In this document: positions 10,653 to 20,551 of the stretch, piece after piece | Layout of the letters: every line of letters begins with the position of its first letter | Position numbering within the stretch: the stretch's first letter is position 1 | Source: Stenotrophomonas maltophilia | GTDB lineage: Bacteria > Pseudomonadota > Gammaproteobacteria > Xanthomonadales > Xanthomonadaceae | Direction: 5' to 3' | DNA length: 64,000 nt | Assembly: GCF_001676385.1 (NCBI RefSeq) | Contig: NZ_LYVJ01000005.1 | Span: forward strand, 248,001 to 312,000 | Translations under genes and position numbers: made by a program | Notes under the pieces: model-generated | What the model saw: only the letters and a program-made list of their open reading frames with translations | Databases searched by the model: none | Told to the model about the DNA's origin: nothing

Positions 10653-11987
10653 TCAGGATCCCGCCGTCATCCGATGGCGCGCGCCTTCCACGATCGACAG
10701 CCCGGTCAACAGTCCCACCAGGGTCACGTAGAAGCTGGCAGTCATCTGATGGGCAAACATGGACTGTGTCAGGCCGCACAGTATGTAGGTCAACACCATC
10801 ATGACCCCGGCGGCGGCGGGCCCGCGGAAGGTCGTGCGCCCGCTGCGCCGGTGCAGCCGCACGAAAAGCCAGAGCGGGATGCCGTACACGGCCATCAACA
10901 GCAGCAGGCCCGGCACGCCTTGGGTGGCCGCCCATTCGGCGGCATCATTGTGGGCGTGCCCCAGGTGGCAGCGAGCCTCGTCCGGGTTGTCACGGCAGAT
11001 CGGGACGCGCTGCATCGCATCGTCGAAATGGCCCACGCCCACTCCCACCAGCGGATGGTCGAGGAAGGTCTCCCACGCAACCTGCAGGCGTTCCACACGG
11101 GCGCCGGCAGAGGAATCACTGTCGCCCTGCTCCATGCGCTGCACATCGCTGTGCAGCTCGCTCAGGCGCACCTGGTGGCGCAACTCGGGCACCGACAGCA
11201 GCAGCGTCACGCCGATCGCCAGCATGCCGGCAAGCACCGACAGGCGGGCCGCGCCGGTGCGCCAGCGCAGGCTCAGCGCCAGCACCACCAGCAGCGCCAG
11301 CAGCGCGGCGAACACGCCACGACTGCCGGTCAGCACGATGGTGGCGCAGCCGGCGGCCATGCCGGCAATCACCAGCGACCAGCGCCGCGACGGCCGGCAG
11401 AACACGAGCAGCACCATCAGAACCATCACGATGTCGGCCAGCACGATGGCGTTGGTGAACAGCTCGGCACGCGGCGCGCCCGCCAGCACCTGCCACAGTG
11501 CCATCGCAAAGGTGACCAGCAGCCCGATCAGGGCGCCGCGCCACAGCCAGCGCAGATCGGGACGCAGCCCGCACACCCAGAGCGCGATCCATGGAATCAC
11601 CACGAAGCGCGAACGGTTGTCGACATCGCGCAGGCCGTGCTCGAACAACAGCATCGACAGCAGGCCCAGGGCCAGCACGGCCAGCATCAGCCACGCCAGC
11701 ACTTTGACCGGCTGCCCGGCCAGCGCGCGCGCGCGCCACAGCAGTTCCGGCGCCATCAGGGTACTGGCCAGCAGCAGCAACCCGTACGGCAGAAGATTGA
11801 TGGGTACGGTCAGCACCAGCGCAGGCAGGCACAACAAGCCCAGCTGGGCCAGCCAGTGCGCGGCACCGTGGCGCCCGCCAGAGGGAGCGCCCAGCGGGTT
11901 GCCGGCCGCGGCGGTGAAGTTGTCCGGTGAAGCTGGCACGTCGGGAAATACCGCTGCAATCTGCTGGAAGTGCGGGGACGGCCACAT
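10653..11987 (-). CDS. O-antigen ligase family (WaaL/Wzy-like) membrane protein
   Basis: A 444-residue polytopic inner-membrane protein with about eleven hydrophobic segments. A large periplasmic loop (about 265-345) ends in PLVGVGVGHFDDAMQ and GHAHNDAAEWAATQGVPGLLL, the Wzy_C signature that contains the catalytic His region of O-antigen ligases. Members attach O-chain or other glycans to lipid A-core or to proteins. Ligase, polymerase and pilin glycosylase members cannot be told apart by sequence alone. The first ~45 residues are polar and the start is uncertain. It ends 41 bases from the convergent WaaE-like gene. Confidence 0.8.
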   Translation of the reverse strand: MWPSPHFQQIAAVFPDVPASPDNFTAAAGNPLGAPSGGRHGAAHWLAQLGLLCLPALVLTVPINLLPYGLLLLASTLMAPELLWRARALAGQPVKVLAWLMLAVLALGLLSMLLFEHGLRDVDNRSRFVVIPWIALWVCGLRPDLRWLWRGALIGLLVTFAMALWQVLAGAPRAELFTNAIVLADIVMVLMVLLVFCRPSRRWSLVIAGMAAGCATIVLTGSRGVFAALLALLVVLALSLRWRTGAARLSVLAGMLAIGVTLLLSVPELRHQVRLSELHSDVQRMEQGDSDSSAGARVERLQVAWETFLDHPLVGVGVGHFDDAMQRVPICRDNPDEARCHLGHAHNDAAEWAATQGVPGLLLLMAVYGIPLWLFVRLHRRSGRTTFRGPAAAGVMMVLTYILCGLTQSMFAHQMTASFYVTLVGLLTGLSIVEGARHRMTAGS

Positions 11988-12060
11988 CGCCGGCCCCGGC
12001 CTGTTCTTTTACTGCGTTTGGCCGCACTTGGGCAGTCTGGACAAGCGGGACCTGCAGCGG

Positions 12061-13770
12061 CTAGTCATGTTCCTGCAAACGGCGTTCACGTTCGCGCTCC
12101 TCCGCAGTCACCACGCAGGGAACCTCCACCGCCGACGCCGGGACCAGCCACCAGCGCCGGCGGTTGGCCACCCCCGCCAGTTCGGCACGGCTGCGGTCCA
12201 CGCATGACAGCATGGCGTCTTCCCGCACCAGCAGCCATCGCTGCGCCGGGGCGAGCCGCTGCCAGTGCGTAGCGGCGACCAGTTGCTCGTCCCATGGCGT
12301 CTGGAAACCAAACGTGGCCGCCGGACGGTCAGCCATCAGCAGGTTCTGTTCCTTCCACGCCACCAGCCCCAGTTCGGCCTCCGGGCCGAGACGGGCGCCG
12401 ACCGCGCGCATCAAGCCGCGCGCGGAACTGGAATCGTTCAGCAACGGATACGCGACCAGGCCGTACAGCACCCAGATGACGGCGAGCGTCGACACCAGGG
12501 CAAGATGACGACGGCGACCCGACACGAGCAGGCTCAGCCCGCCCCAGGCGGCCATTGCCAGTGCAGCCCAGGCCAGCGTGTCGATCGCGCCGGGCGCCAG
12601 GCCACGCCCTTCAGCCAGCCGCATGCCGGGCCCCGACCCGCCCAGCAGGGCCAGCGCGCCCACCAGGGCCAACCCTGTTGCCAGCAAGGCAGTGAAAAGC
12701 CCCAGCAGGGCCTGCACATCACGCCGCTTCAGCAACCCGGGCAGCAACGGCGCCAACGCCAGGCAGAACATCGGCAACGCGGGAAGGATGTAGACATCAC
12801 GCTTGCCGTGGGGAATCGAGAAGAACAGCACGACCAGCACCCACCACGCCAACGGCAGCAGATAGCGCGGGTCACGGCGGCGCAGGCGGCGGCACCAAGC
12901 GGGAACCGCCCAAGGCAACAGCAGGAAGGCAGGAATCCACATGGACGGCATGATTCCGAGGAAGTACCACCCTGGCTGGTGATGGTCCCAGGACCGGACA
13001 TAGCGACCGGCGGTCTGCCGGAACAGGATGTCGTCCACATAGGCGCGATGGTGCTCGGACCCGCTGGCCAGGCCGGCCAGCAGCATGGGCGCCAGCCACA
13101 GCGACAAGGCCAGCAGGAACGCCAGCGGCGCGAGCCAGAAGCGCGGTTCGCGCACATGCAGGCATACCCGCGGCCAGTGCAGCGCCGAAGCGACCGCGGC
13201 GGGCACGATCATCAGCAGCGCCAGCACGCCCACGCCCTTGGTGATCACCCCCATGCCGGCGAAGAACCAGCCCATCCACCACCAGCGCCACGCGGGTCCC
13301 AGCAGCAGGTGGCGCAACAGGCCGTAGTTGGCCAGGGTGATGAACAGCACCACCAGAGGATCGATCTGCGCCTTCTTTGCCTGGAACGTGAACTGCAGCG
13401 CGAAAAGCAGTGCCCATCCCGCATGCAGCCCCACCTGCCGCGTCCACAGGCGGCGACCGAGATCGACCACGCACCAGAGCGTTCCCAGCGCCGCCAGCAG
13501 CGAAGGCAGCAGGAATGCCACTCGCCAGTGGCCCGACACGCCATACATCGCGGCCTGCCACCACATCAGCATCGGCGGCTTGTCCGAGTATAGTTCGGTA
13601 CCACGATGCGGGAACAACCAGTGCCCGCTGTCGACCATCTGCCTGGCCACCAGCGCGAAACGCGGCTCATCCGAAGGCCACGGATCACGGAGCCCGAGGC
13701 CGGCGCCCAGCACCAGCAGGGCCATCACCACCAACAACCACGTCTGGCGCGACGCGTGGGTTTTCAGCAT
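12061..13770 (-). CDS. ArnT-like family 39 glycosyltransferase
   Basis: A 569-residue membrane glycosyltransferase of the GT-C type using a polyprenyl-phosphate sugar donor. The first periplasmic loop has the catalytic acidic motif DPWPSDEPRFALVARQMV, and YSDKPPMLMWWQAAMYG follows. About eleven hydrophobic segments come next and a soluble C-terminal domain (about 430-569). It resembles ArnT, which adds L-Ara4N to lipid A, but no arnBCA genes are visible and other GT39 members glycosylate other lipids or proteins. It sits between the O-antigen ligase-like gene and rsmB on the same strand, with 23 bases to rsmB. Confidence 0.8.
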   Translation of the reverse strand: MLKTHASRQTWLLVVMALLVLGAGLGLRDPWPSDEPRFALVARQMVDSGHWLFPHRGTELYSDKPPMLMWWQAAMYGVSGHWRVAFLLPSLLAALGTLWCVVDLGRRLWTRQVGLHAGWALLFALQFTFQAKKAQIDPLVVLFITLANYGLLRHLLLGPAWRWWWMGWFFAGMGVITKGVGVLALLMIVPAAVASALHWPRVCLHVREPRFWLAPLAFLLALSLWLAPMLLAGLASGSEHHRAYVDDILFRQTAGRYVRSWDHHQPGWYFLGIMPSMWIPAFLLLPWAVPAWCRRLRRRDPRYLLPLAWWVLVVLFFSIPHGKRDVYILPALPMFCLALAPLLPGLLKRRDVQALLGLFTALLATGLALVGALALLGGSGPGMRLAEGRGLAPGAIDTLAWAALAMAAWGGLSLLVSGRRRHLALVSTLAVIWVLYGLVAYPLLNDSSSARGLMRAVGARLGPEAELGLVAWKEQNLLMADRPAATFGFQTPWDEQLVAATHWQRLAPAQRWLLVREDAMLSCVDRSRAELAGVANRRRWWLVPASAVEVPCVVTAEERERERRLQEHD

Positions 13771-13793
13771 GGGTCTCGAAACGGCAGCCGGGG

Positions 13794-15125
13794 TCAGGCT
13801 GTTTTTAGCAGACGCGCGTAGAAGAAACCGTCAGCGTCGTTGTCGCCCGGCAACCGCTGGCGCGCGATACCCTCGCAATCCCTGCCGAATGCGTCGCCCA
13901 GCGGCTGCGCCACGGCGTCCGGATGCCACTTCAGGAATGCGCGCACCTGGTCGATGTTCTCGGCACGCAGGATCGAACAGGTGGCGTACAGCAGCACGCC
14001 CCCCGGTCGCAGCATCGACCAGCACGCCTCCAGCAGGCGCGCCTGCACGCCGACCAGCGCGTCGATGTCCTCGGCGCGGCGATGGAACATCACATCCGGC
14101 TGGCGACGGATCACGCCGGTCGCCGAACACGGCGCATCCAGCAGGATGGCGTCGAACGGCACGCCATCCCACCAGGCGCCGGGATCGCTGGCATCAGCCA
14201 CCTGCGTCTGCGCATTGGCACCGACGCCGGTACGCGCATAGGTGTCACGCGCACGCGCCAGTCGACGCGCGTCGATGTCCAGCGCCAGCAGGCGCAGGCT
14301 CGGATCGCGTTCAAGCAGGTGCGCCGACTTGCCCCCCGGTGCCGCGCAGGCGTCCAGCACACTGGCGCCGGGCGCCGGCGCCAGCGCATCGGCCGCACAT
14401 TGCGCCGACAGGTCCTGCACCGACAGAGCGCCGTCGGCGAAGCCCGGCAGCTGGTTCACCGCGATGGGTGCCGCCAGGCGCAGTGCATCGGGGCTGAGTG
14501 CGCTTGCCTCGGCGGCGATGCCCGCTTCGACGAGCGCGGCCAGTGCGCTGTCACGACCACCCTGCTGGCGGTTGGCACGCAGCCACAACGGCGCCGGCTG
14601 CAGGCTGGCGGCGAAGATCGCCTCGGCCTGCGCCGGCCAGTCGCGCTCGATGGCGTCGGCCAGCCATGCCGGGAAGGCGTCACGCGCGGGTTGTTCCGGG
14701 AAACCTTCGCGCTGCGCACGGCGCAGGATCGCATTGACCAGGCCAGCCTGCCGCTCGCGCCCGAGCGCACGTGCGGCGTCCACCGTGGCCGACAGGGCGG
14801 CATGCGCCGGCAGTTCCAGCACGTCCAACTGGGCAAAGCCCACCATCAGCAGGGTGCGCAGGTCGGCATCGCGTGCCGACAATGGCTTCTGCATCCACGC
14901 CTGCAGCGCCGCGTCGTAAGTGCTGCGACGGCGCAGTACCGCGAAACACAGGGCTTCCAGCAGGGCGCGGTCGCGGCTGTCAGCCAGTTTCGGCAACGCC
15001 CAGGCCAACTCGGCCTTCAGCGAACGGCCACGGGTGAATACCTGCGCCAGCACCCGGGCAGCCAGCATGCGGGTGGCCGCACCCGGGGCCGCCTTGGCAA
15101 CGGAGAAATCGTTCTGCCTGGACAC
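13794..15125 (-). CDS. rsmB: 16S rRNA (cytosine967-C5)-methyltransferase RsmB
   Basis: A 443-residue SAM-dependent methyltransferase acting on 16S rRNA. The N-terminal NusB-like domain spans about 15-150 ([19 protein letters not shown]). The Rossmann methyltransferase has the SAM loop [14 protein letters not shown], motif [12 protein letters not shown] with its cysteine, and the second cysteine in [13 protein letters not shown] that acts as the nucleophile. It is four bases downstream of fmt on the same strand, so fmt-rsmB is an operon, as in many gammaproteobacteria. Confidence 0.96.
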   Translation of the reverse strand: MSRQNDFSVAKAAPGAATRMLAARVLAQVFTRGRSLKAELAWALPKLADSRDRALLEALCFAVLRRRSTYDAALQAWMQKPLSARDADLRTLLMVGFAQLDVLELPAHAALSATVDAARALGRERQAGLVNAILRRAQREGFPEQPARDAFPAWLADAIERDWPAQAEAIFAASLQPAPLWLRANRQQGGRDSALAALVEAGIAAEASALSPDALRLAAPIAVNQLPGFADGALSVQDLSAQCAADALAPAPGASVLDACAAPGGKSAHLLERDPSLRLLALDIDARRLARARDTYARTGVGANAQTQVADASDPGAWWDGVPFDAILLDAPCSATGVIRRQPDVMFHRRAEDIDALVGVQARLLEACWSMLRPGGVLLYATCSILRAENIDQVRAFLKWHPDAVAQPLGDAFGRDCEGIARQRLPGDNDADGFFYARLLKTA

Positions 15126-15128
15126 CGC

Positions 15129-16052
15129 TTATGCTCCCACGTGCAGGTCGCGGCGGGCATTGAGGTAGTCGGCGGCAGTGATCGCCTTGCCGCCTTCGCG
15201 CTGCAGCGTGCGCAGGCGCAGCACGCCCTGGCCACAGGCGATGTCGATGCCGTCGCGGCTGGCCGCCAGCACTGTGCCCGGCGCCTGGCCATGGGCCGTG
15301 TCCAGGGCCACCGCGCCATGGATGCGCACGCGCTCGCCGGCCAGCGTGGCCTCGGCGATCGGCCACGGATTGAACGCACGCACGGTACGCGCCAGCGTCG
15401 CAGCGTCCTGCGCCCAGTCCAGCTTCGCCTCGGCCTTGTCCAGCTTGTGCGCGTATGTCACACCCTGCTCCGGCTGCGGTCGCGCGATCGGCTTGATGCC
15501 GGCGCGCAACAGGCCCAGCCCGTCGGACAGCACCTGCGCACCCAGTTCAGCCAGCTTGTCATGCAGCTGGCCGCCGGTATCGGTGGCCGCGATCGGCAAC
15601 GCCTGGTGCAGCAGCACCGGGCCGGTGTCCAGCCCCGCTTCCATCTGCATCAGGCAGACCCCGGTCGTCTCGTCGCCGGCCTGGATCGCGCGCTGGATCG
15701 GCGCAGCGCCGCGCCAGCGCGGCAGCAGCGAAGCATGCACGTTCCAGCAGCCGTGGGCCGGGATGGCCAGCACCGCCTTGGGCAGGATCAGGCCATAGGC
15801 AACCACCACCATCAGGTCCGGCTGCAGGTCGCGCAGTTGCTGCTGGGCGGCCTCGTCCTTCAGCGATTCGGGCTGGAAGACCGGAATGCCACGGGCCACG
15901 GCTTCAAGCTTGACCGGCGAGGGCGCCAGGCCGCGGCCACGGCCGGCCGGGCGGTCGGGCTGGGTATAGACGGCCACGACCTCGTGGTGGCGCGCGGCGG
16001 CGCGCAGCGACGACACCGCGAATTCCGGCGTACCGGCAAAGACAATCCTCAT
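15129..16052 (-). CDS. fmt: Methionyl-tRNA formyltransferase
   Basis: A 307-residue enzyme that formylates initiator Met-tRNA. It begins [19 protein letters not shown], which sets the start at 16052; the frame is open further upstream but not coding there. The formyl-transfer motif [20 protein letters not shown] carries the catalytic Asn and His, and the [10 protein letters not shown] loop follows. The C-terminal tRNA-binding domain (about 205-307) ends [11 protein letters not shown]. It is coupled to rsmB and lies downstream of def. A terminator lies between def and fmt, so fmt may have its own start signal or depend on read-through. Confidence 0.97.
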   Translation of the reverse strand: MRIVFAGTPEFAVSSLRAAARHHEVVAVYTQPDRPAGRGRGLAPSPVKLEAVARGIPVFQPESLKDEAAQQQLRDLQPDLMVVVAYGLILPKAVLAIPAHGCWNVHASLLPRWRGAAPIQRAIQAGDETTGVCLMQMEAGLDTGPVLLHQALPIAATDTGGQLHDKLAELGAQVLSDGLGLLRAGIKPIARPQPEQGVTYAHKLDKAEAKLDWAQDAATLARTVRAFNPWPIAEATLAGERVRIHGAVALDTAHGQAPGTVLAASRDGIDIACGQGVLRLRTLQREGGKAITAADYLNARRDLHVGA

Positions 16053-16082
16053 GGCTACCCCACTTGCAGGATGGATTCGTGC

Positions 16083-16115
16083 AGGAAAGAAAACGGCGCC
16101 GTCGGCCGGCGCCGT
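16083..16115 (-). terminator. Terminator between def and fmt
   Basis: On the minus strand an eight-base stem acggcgcc/ggcgccgt with a seven-base loop is followed by tttctttc. It is placed to end def transcripts, or to reduce the amount of fmt-rsmB message. Confidence 0.7.
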
Positions 16116-16172
16116 ACAGCCCGCGCGTGCCGCGCAGGCACGGGCCACCCGAAGGGCGGCCCGGATGGGCGA

Positions 16173-16685
16173 TCACGCCACGTGCTTGCGCTGCTTGGCC
16201 AGCTTCTTGCGGACCATCTCGCGCTTGAGCGGCGACAGATAGTCGATGAACAGCTTGCCGTCCAGGTGGTCCATCTCGTGCTGGATGCAGGTGGCCAGGA
16301 CGTCGCCGGCCTCCAACTGCTGTTCCTGGCCGTTGCGGTCCAGGTACTTCACGGTGATGGTGTCAGCGCGGGTCACGTCGGCGAAGATGCCCGGGACCGA
16401 CAGGCAGCCCTCCTGATAGACCCGGCCCCCGTCCTTGGCGACGATTTCCGGGTTGATGAACACATGCGGTTCATTCTTTTCCTCGCTGACGTCGATGACC
16501 ATGAAGCGCTTGTGCACGTCCACCTGGGTGGCGGCCAGGCCGATGCCCGGGGCGTCGTACATGGTCTGGAACATGTTGTCGATCAGTTCCTGGAAGGCCG
16601 GCGTGGTGACTTCGGCGGCGTCGATCAACGCGGCCTTGGTACGCAGGCGCGGATCGGGGAACTCGAGAATGGGGAGAAGGGCCAT
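16173..16685 (-). CDS. def: Peptide deformylase
   Basis: A 170-residue metalloenzyme removing the formyl group from nascent proteins. All three motifs are present: GIGLAATQV (about 47-55), EGCLSVPG with metal ligand C94, and QHEMDHLDG with metal ligands H136 and H140 and catalytic E137. I place the start at ATG 16685 ([11 protein letters not shown]), the family start. It is divergent from the LysM protein gene, with 124 bases between the two starts. Confidence 0.97.
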   Translation of the reverse strand: MALLPILEFPDPRLRTKAALIDAAEVTTPAFQELIDNMFQTMYDAPGIGLAATQVDVHKRFMVIDVSEEKNEPHVFINPEIVAKDGGRVYQEGCLSVPGIFADVTRADTITVKYLDRNGQEQQLEAGDVLATCIQHEMDHLDGKLFIDYLSPLKREMVRKKLAKQRKHVA

Positions 16686-16809
16686 GGCTGTTTCCGGATT
16701 GGGCCGGCACGCCGGCATACGTCGCAGATTCTAGCTCCAACGCTTGCCTTGCGCCCCGGTTTCTGGACTATAGTGCGCGAACCTGTTGGGGAATCAGGGC
16801 TTCACACCT

Positions 16810-17943
16810 ATGTTGCTTCGTTTTCGTACGGTCGTCGCCGCGGCGATGCTGACCGTGGCTGCCTATGCTACCGCCGTGGAAGTGAATGGCGGGCACCCGG
16901 ACACCTATGTGGTCCGAAAAGGGGATACGTTGTGGGATATCGCCGCGCGATTCCTGCAGAAGCCGTGGCTGTGGCCGGAGATCTGGCAGGCCAATCCGCA
17001 GATCGCCAACCCGCACCTGATCTATCCAGGTGACGTGCTGAGCCTGGCCTATCTGGACCGGGTGACCGTGGCCCAGCAGCCCGGCCCGCGGCAGGAGGCC
17101 CCGATCGACGCCATTCCACTGGCCCAGGTCGAGCCCTTCCTGAAGCAGCTGAGCGTGGTCGACAGCATTGAACAGCTGCCGTACGTGGCCGGCCTCGAGG
17201 AGGAACGGCTGCGGGCCAGCAGCGGCCAGGCCGTCTATGTGCGCCTGGCGGACGCGCAGCTGGGCCAGCGCTGGGCCGTGGTCCGCCCGACCGTCCGCTA
17301 CGCCCAGCCCAAGCCCAGCGAAGACCTGAACGCCAATGGCGAGGTGACGCCGGGCAGCGGCAACCTGTGGAAGGCCTACAACGCGCCCAACCAGCGCCGC
17401 GGCGTACTTGGCTACGAGCTGGCCCAGGTCGCCACGGGCACCATCACCCGGGTCGCCGGCGACAAGGTCGAGGTGTCCACCCTGGTGCTCGACAAGAACG
17501 AAAGCGGCCGCGAGGTGCGTGCCGGCGATCGCCTGGTGCCCGTGGAGGCCAGGCCGTACGACCTGCAGTTCGTACCGCACGTGCCTGCTGCCGGCGTCGA
17601 GGGCGTTGACGTCCGCGTGCTGGCGGTGACCGACATGTTCTCCGTCGGCGGCCCGCGCGATGTGATCGCGATCTCGGCCGGTCGCGCCCAGGGCGTGGAC
17701 AACGGCACCGTGTTCTCGCTGTGGCGGCCGGGTCGCCATGTGGCGCACCGCATGAAGTACCCGACGTCGTCGCGCATGGACGATTCGCTCAGCTCCGGCG
17801 TCGGCCGGGTCTCGCTGCCGGACGAGTACGCCGCGCACGCCATGGTGTTCCGCACCTTCGACAACGTCAGCTACGCGCTGGTGATGCAGGGCGTGAAGCC
17901 GGTACGCGTGGGGTACAACGCACTGCACCCGGACGCCAGGTAA
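16810..17943 (+). CDS. Secreted LysM peptidoglycan-binding protein
   Basis: A 377-residue exported protein. A signal peptide (MLLRFRTVVAAAMLTVAAYATA) is followed by one LysM domain (about 31-80; TYVVRKGDTLWDIAARFLQKP), which binds peptidoglycan. The remainder (about 90-377) is a conserved but undefined region, largely beta. This gene between def and dprA is the usual arrangement in many proteobacteria. The in-frame ATG 16786 would hide the signal peptide behind eight polar residues, so 16810 is preferred. The protein is probably periplasmic. Confidence 0.88.
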   Translation: MLLRFRTVVAAAMLTVAAYATAVEVNGGHPDTYVVRKGDTLWDIAARFLQKPWLWPEIWQANPQIANPHLIYPGDVLSLAYLDRVTVAQQPGPRQEAPIDAIPLAQVEPFLKQLSVVDSIEQLPYVAGLEEERLRASSGQAVYVRLADAQLGQRWAVVRPTVRYAQPKPSEDLNANGEVTPGSGNLWKAYNAPNQRRGVLGYELAQVATGTITRVAGDKVEVSTLVLDKNESGREVRAGDRLVPVEARPYDLQFVPHVPAAGVEGVDVRVLAVTDMFSVGGPRDVIAISAGRAQGVDNGTVFSLWRPGRHVAHRMKYPTSSRMDDSLSSGVGRVSLPDEYAAHAMVFRTFDNVSYALVMQGVKPVRVGYNALHPDAR

Positions 17944-18022
17944 CGGCCCGCCCAGCCGGCACCGCAGGCAGCACCGGGTTCTCGCCGACAGACGTCTGCG
18001 GGATGACCTGACAACCACACGC

Positions 18023-18044
18023 AAAGGCGCCCTAGGGCGCCTTT
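18023..18044 (+). terminator. Terminator after the LysM gene
   Basis: A ten-base stem aaaggcgccc/gggcgccttt with a minimal loop, followed by gttgtgtg. It separates the LysM gene from dprA. Confidence 0.6.
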
Positions 18045-18068
18045 GTTGTGTGCGGCCGATAGTGGGGA

Positions 18069-19196
18069 ATGATCACGCGTGCACATGAGGCGCTGCTGCG
18101 CCTGTTGATGGCGGGAGGCGCACTGGCGCCACGACGGGCCCTGCTGCAGGCCGCGGGTGGCACCGAGGCAGCCCTCGCGCAGGGCCCCGCGACCTGGCGC
18201 GCGCACGGCTGCACGGCGGAGCAGTGCACCGCACTGGAACGTCCCGATCACCGCGCCTGGGCGGCTGCCCGGCGCTGGCTGGAACAGGACAACCACCACG
18301 TGCTGTCCTGCACCGATCCGGCCTTTCCGCCCCCATTGCTGGAGGTCCCCAATCCGCCGCTGGGCCTGTTCGTGGCCGGAGACCCCAGCCTGGCCTGGCG
18401 CCCATCGGTGGCGCTGGTCGGCAGCCGCTCCCCCACCCCGGGTGGGCGGGCGCTGGCCGCCCGCTTTGCCGGCTGTTTCGTCGAGGCCGGGCTGGCGGTG
18501 ACCAGCGGCCTGGCGGCCGGCATCGACGCCGCCGCGCACCTGGCCACCCTGGACGCGGGTGGGTGCACCATCGCAGTGATCGGTACCGGCCCGGACCGGG
18601 CCTACCCGGACAGCCACGCCCGCCTGCAGGCGCGGATCGCCGCTGAGGGCGTGGTGCTCAGCGAGTACCTGCCGGGCACGCCGGCCCGCCCCGGTCACTT
18701 CCCTGCGCGCAACCGGCTGGTGGCCGGGCTTGCGCTGGCCACGGTGGTGGTCGAAGCGGCCCAGCGCTCCGGGGCGCTGATCACCGCCCGCCTGGCTGCC
18801 GAGGCCGGACGCGAGGTCTGCGCCCTCCCTGGTTCGGTGCTGAACCCGCGTGCAGCCGGCTGCCACCGGCTGATCCGTGAAGGCGCTGCACTGGTCGAGC
18901 GCCCCGAAGAAGTACTGGAGCTGCTGGCCCCCGCCCTGCGGCGGCAGTTGCCGGGCTTGCAATCACGGCTGTCCACCCCCACTGAACAGGCATCGCCGGC
19001 CCACCTGCCGGCACGTTGGGCCGACGACCCTGACTACCAGTGCTTGTGGCAGGCCCTGGACCACGACCCAAGCGGTATGGATTGGCTGATTGCGCGCTGT
19101 GGATTGACGGCGCCCCAGGTGTCCTCCATGCTGCTGGCCATGGAACTGGCGGGAATCGTGGTGTGCGTACACGGCCGCTACTGTCGAACTCCCTAG
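18069..19196 (+). CDS. dprA: DNA-processing protein DprA
   Basis: A 375-residue protein that loads RecA on incoming single-stranded DNA during natural transformation. The Rossmann core (about 75-290) has [40 protein letters not shown] and [15 protein letters not shown], then [12 protein letters not shown]. The C-terminal winged-helix domain (about 315-375) contains [20 protein letters not shown]. The start [17 protein letters not shown] is 25 bases after the terminator. It is followed by smg after 43 bases. Confidence 0.96.
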   Translation: MITRAHEALLRLLMAGGALAPRRALLQAAGGTEAALAQGPATWRAHGCTAEQCTALERPDHRAWAAARRWLEQDNHHVLSCTDPAFPPPLLEVPNPPLGLFVAGDPSLAWRPSVALVGSRSPTPGGRALAARFAGCFVEAGLAVTSGLAAGIDAAAHLATLDAGGCTIAVIGTGPDRAYPDSHARLQARIAAEGVVLSEYLPGTPARPGHFPARNRLVAGLALATVVVEAAQRSGALITARLAAEAGREVCALPGSVLNPRAAGCHRLIREGAALVERPEEVLELLAPALRRQLPGLQSRLSTPTEQASPAHLPARWADDPDYQCLWQALDHDPSGMDWLIARCGLTAPQVSSMLLAMELAGIVVCVHGRYCRTP

Positions 19197-19239
19197 TTTC
19201 TTCACCTCCACAGCGTCGCGCGACGCAGGCCGAGGGGCA

Positions 19240-19713
19240 ATGAAAGAGAGCATCCTGGATGTACTGCTGTACCTTTTTGAACACTATTTCAGCGAAGATG
19301 CGGACCTGATCCGTGACCGCGATTCGCTTCAGAACGGCCTGATCCAGGCCGGCTTCAGCCCTACCGAGATCAACAAGGCGTTCGACTGGCTCGATGCCCT
19401 GGCTGCGCAGCGGCCGAGCATGGCCCAGGCGCGGGTCGACGGGCCGGTGCGCGTCTACCACGGCCCCGAGCTGGACAAGCTGGATGTGGAATGCCGCGGG
19501 TTCCTGCTCTACCTGGAACAGCACGGCATCCTCGACGCCGACCAGCGTGAGCTGGTCCTGGACCGCGCGATGGCCCTGGACCAGGACGAACTGGACCTGG
19601 ACGACCTGAAATGGGTCGTGCTGATGGTCCTGTTCAACCAGCCAGGCTCCGAAGCGGCCTACGCGTGGATGGAAACACAGATGTTCATGGACGAGCCAGA
19701 ACCCCTGCACTGA
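19240..19713 (+). CDS. smg: Smg family protein (DUF494)
   Basis: A 157-residue acidic cytoplasmic protein. Start [20 protein letters not shown] is the family signature. The middle has [23 protein letters not shown] and the end has [16 protein letters not shown]. Smg is conserved downstream of dprA in gammaproteobacteria, with no settled biochemical role. Confidence 0.95.
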   Translation: MKESILDVLLYLFEHYFSEDADLIRDRDSLQNGLIQAGFSPTEINKAFDWLDALAAQRPSMAQARVDGPVRVYHGPELDKLDVECRGFLLYLEQHGILDADQRELVLDRAMALDQDELDLDDLKWVVLMVLFNQPGSEAAYAWMETQMFMDEPEPLH

Positions 19714-19752
19714 CCTTACACTTGGGGGCATAGCGCATTCAGGAGCGTCCCC

Positions 19753-20502
19753 GTGAGTGAGTGGTTCCATGCAGAAGGCAACCGGCAGCAGGGCCCGCTG
19801 CCGACGGAGCAACTGGTCGAATTGTTCCGCAGCAACCAGATCACCCTGGACACCCTGGTCTGGCGCGACGGGCTGCCGCAATGGCAGCCGTTGCGCACCG
19901 TGGTCGACGAGCTCGGCCTGATCGTGCCGGCCCTGGACGCCGCCCCGCCGTCGCTGGAACCACAGCCGGAACCGATGCCCCCTCCGCCACCGCAGCCGCC
20001 GGTGCTGCCTTCCACGCCCTACGCCTCCAGCGCCCCCGCAGCGGCGCTGCCGCCATCGAAGAAGAAGCTGTCCGGCGGTGCGCTGGCGGCCATCATCGGT
20101 GGCGGCCTGCTGCTGGTGCTGGTACCCGTCCTGGCGATCCTAGCAGCCATCGCCCTGCCGGCCTACAACGACTACACCGTGCGCGCCCGGGTCGCCAATG
20201 CGATCAGCACACTGCAACCGCTGAAGGGCCAGGTGCAGCACTTCGCCGATGAGCAGGGCCGCTGCCCCGGCGCCAACGATGCGGGTTTCCCGGCGCCGGG
20301 CGATTTCACCCAGGCCGGCTTGTCGGCGGTGAACATCGGCCGCTTCAACAATGGCCACTGCGGCATCGAAGCCACCCTGGCCGCCCCGGGCAAGCGCCTC
20401 GATGGCGACCTGCTGTGGCTGGAATACGACCGCGACAGCGGCCGCTGGGAATGCAGTGGCGAAAGCGACGACAAATACCTGCCACCGTCGTGCCGCGGCT
20501 GA
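19753..20502 (+). CDS. GYF-domain protein fused to a type IV pilin domain
   Basis: A 249-residue protein of unusual make-up. Residues 3-55 are a GYF_2/DUF4339 domain (SEWFHAEGNRQQGPLPTEQL). Residues 60-103 are a Pro/Ala-rich linker. Residues 107-136 are one membrane segment, running straight into a pilin N-terminal helix (LAILAAIALPAYNDYTVRAR). The globular part has four cysteines (171, 203, 234, 247), and its C-terminal pair with WECSGESDDKYLPPSC copies the disulfide end of PilA-type pilins. There is no prepilin cleavage site (no Gly-Phe-Thr-Leu-Ile-Glu), because the GYF domain takes its place. So it is probably a membrane protein with a pilin-like periplasmic part, not an assembled pilin. 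Start is GTG. It is 50 bases upstream of another GYF gene. Confidence 0.8.
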   Translation: MSEWFHAEGNRQQGPLPTEQLVELFRSNQITLDTLVWRDGLPQWQPLRTVVDELGLIVPALDAAPPSLEPQPEPMPPPPPQPPVLPSTPYASSAPAAALPPSKKKLSGGALAAIIGGGLLLVLVPVLAILAAIALPAYNDYTVRARVANAISTLQPLKGQVQHFADEQGRCPGANDAGFPAPGDFTQAGLSAVNIGRFNNGHCGIEATLAAPGKRLDGDLLWLEYDRDSGRWECSGESDDKYLPPSCRG

Positions 20503-20551
20503 GCCGCCGGCACACCGGTACCTCCAAGGATGATTCAACAGGGAACATGCA

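Noticed and set aside
13923..17033. A plus-strand open frame of about 1,036 codons opposite rsmB, fmt and def
   Set aside because: It is antisense to three well-supported genes and its predicted protein is rich in His, Gln and Arg with no domain; long antisense frames are expected at this GC content.
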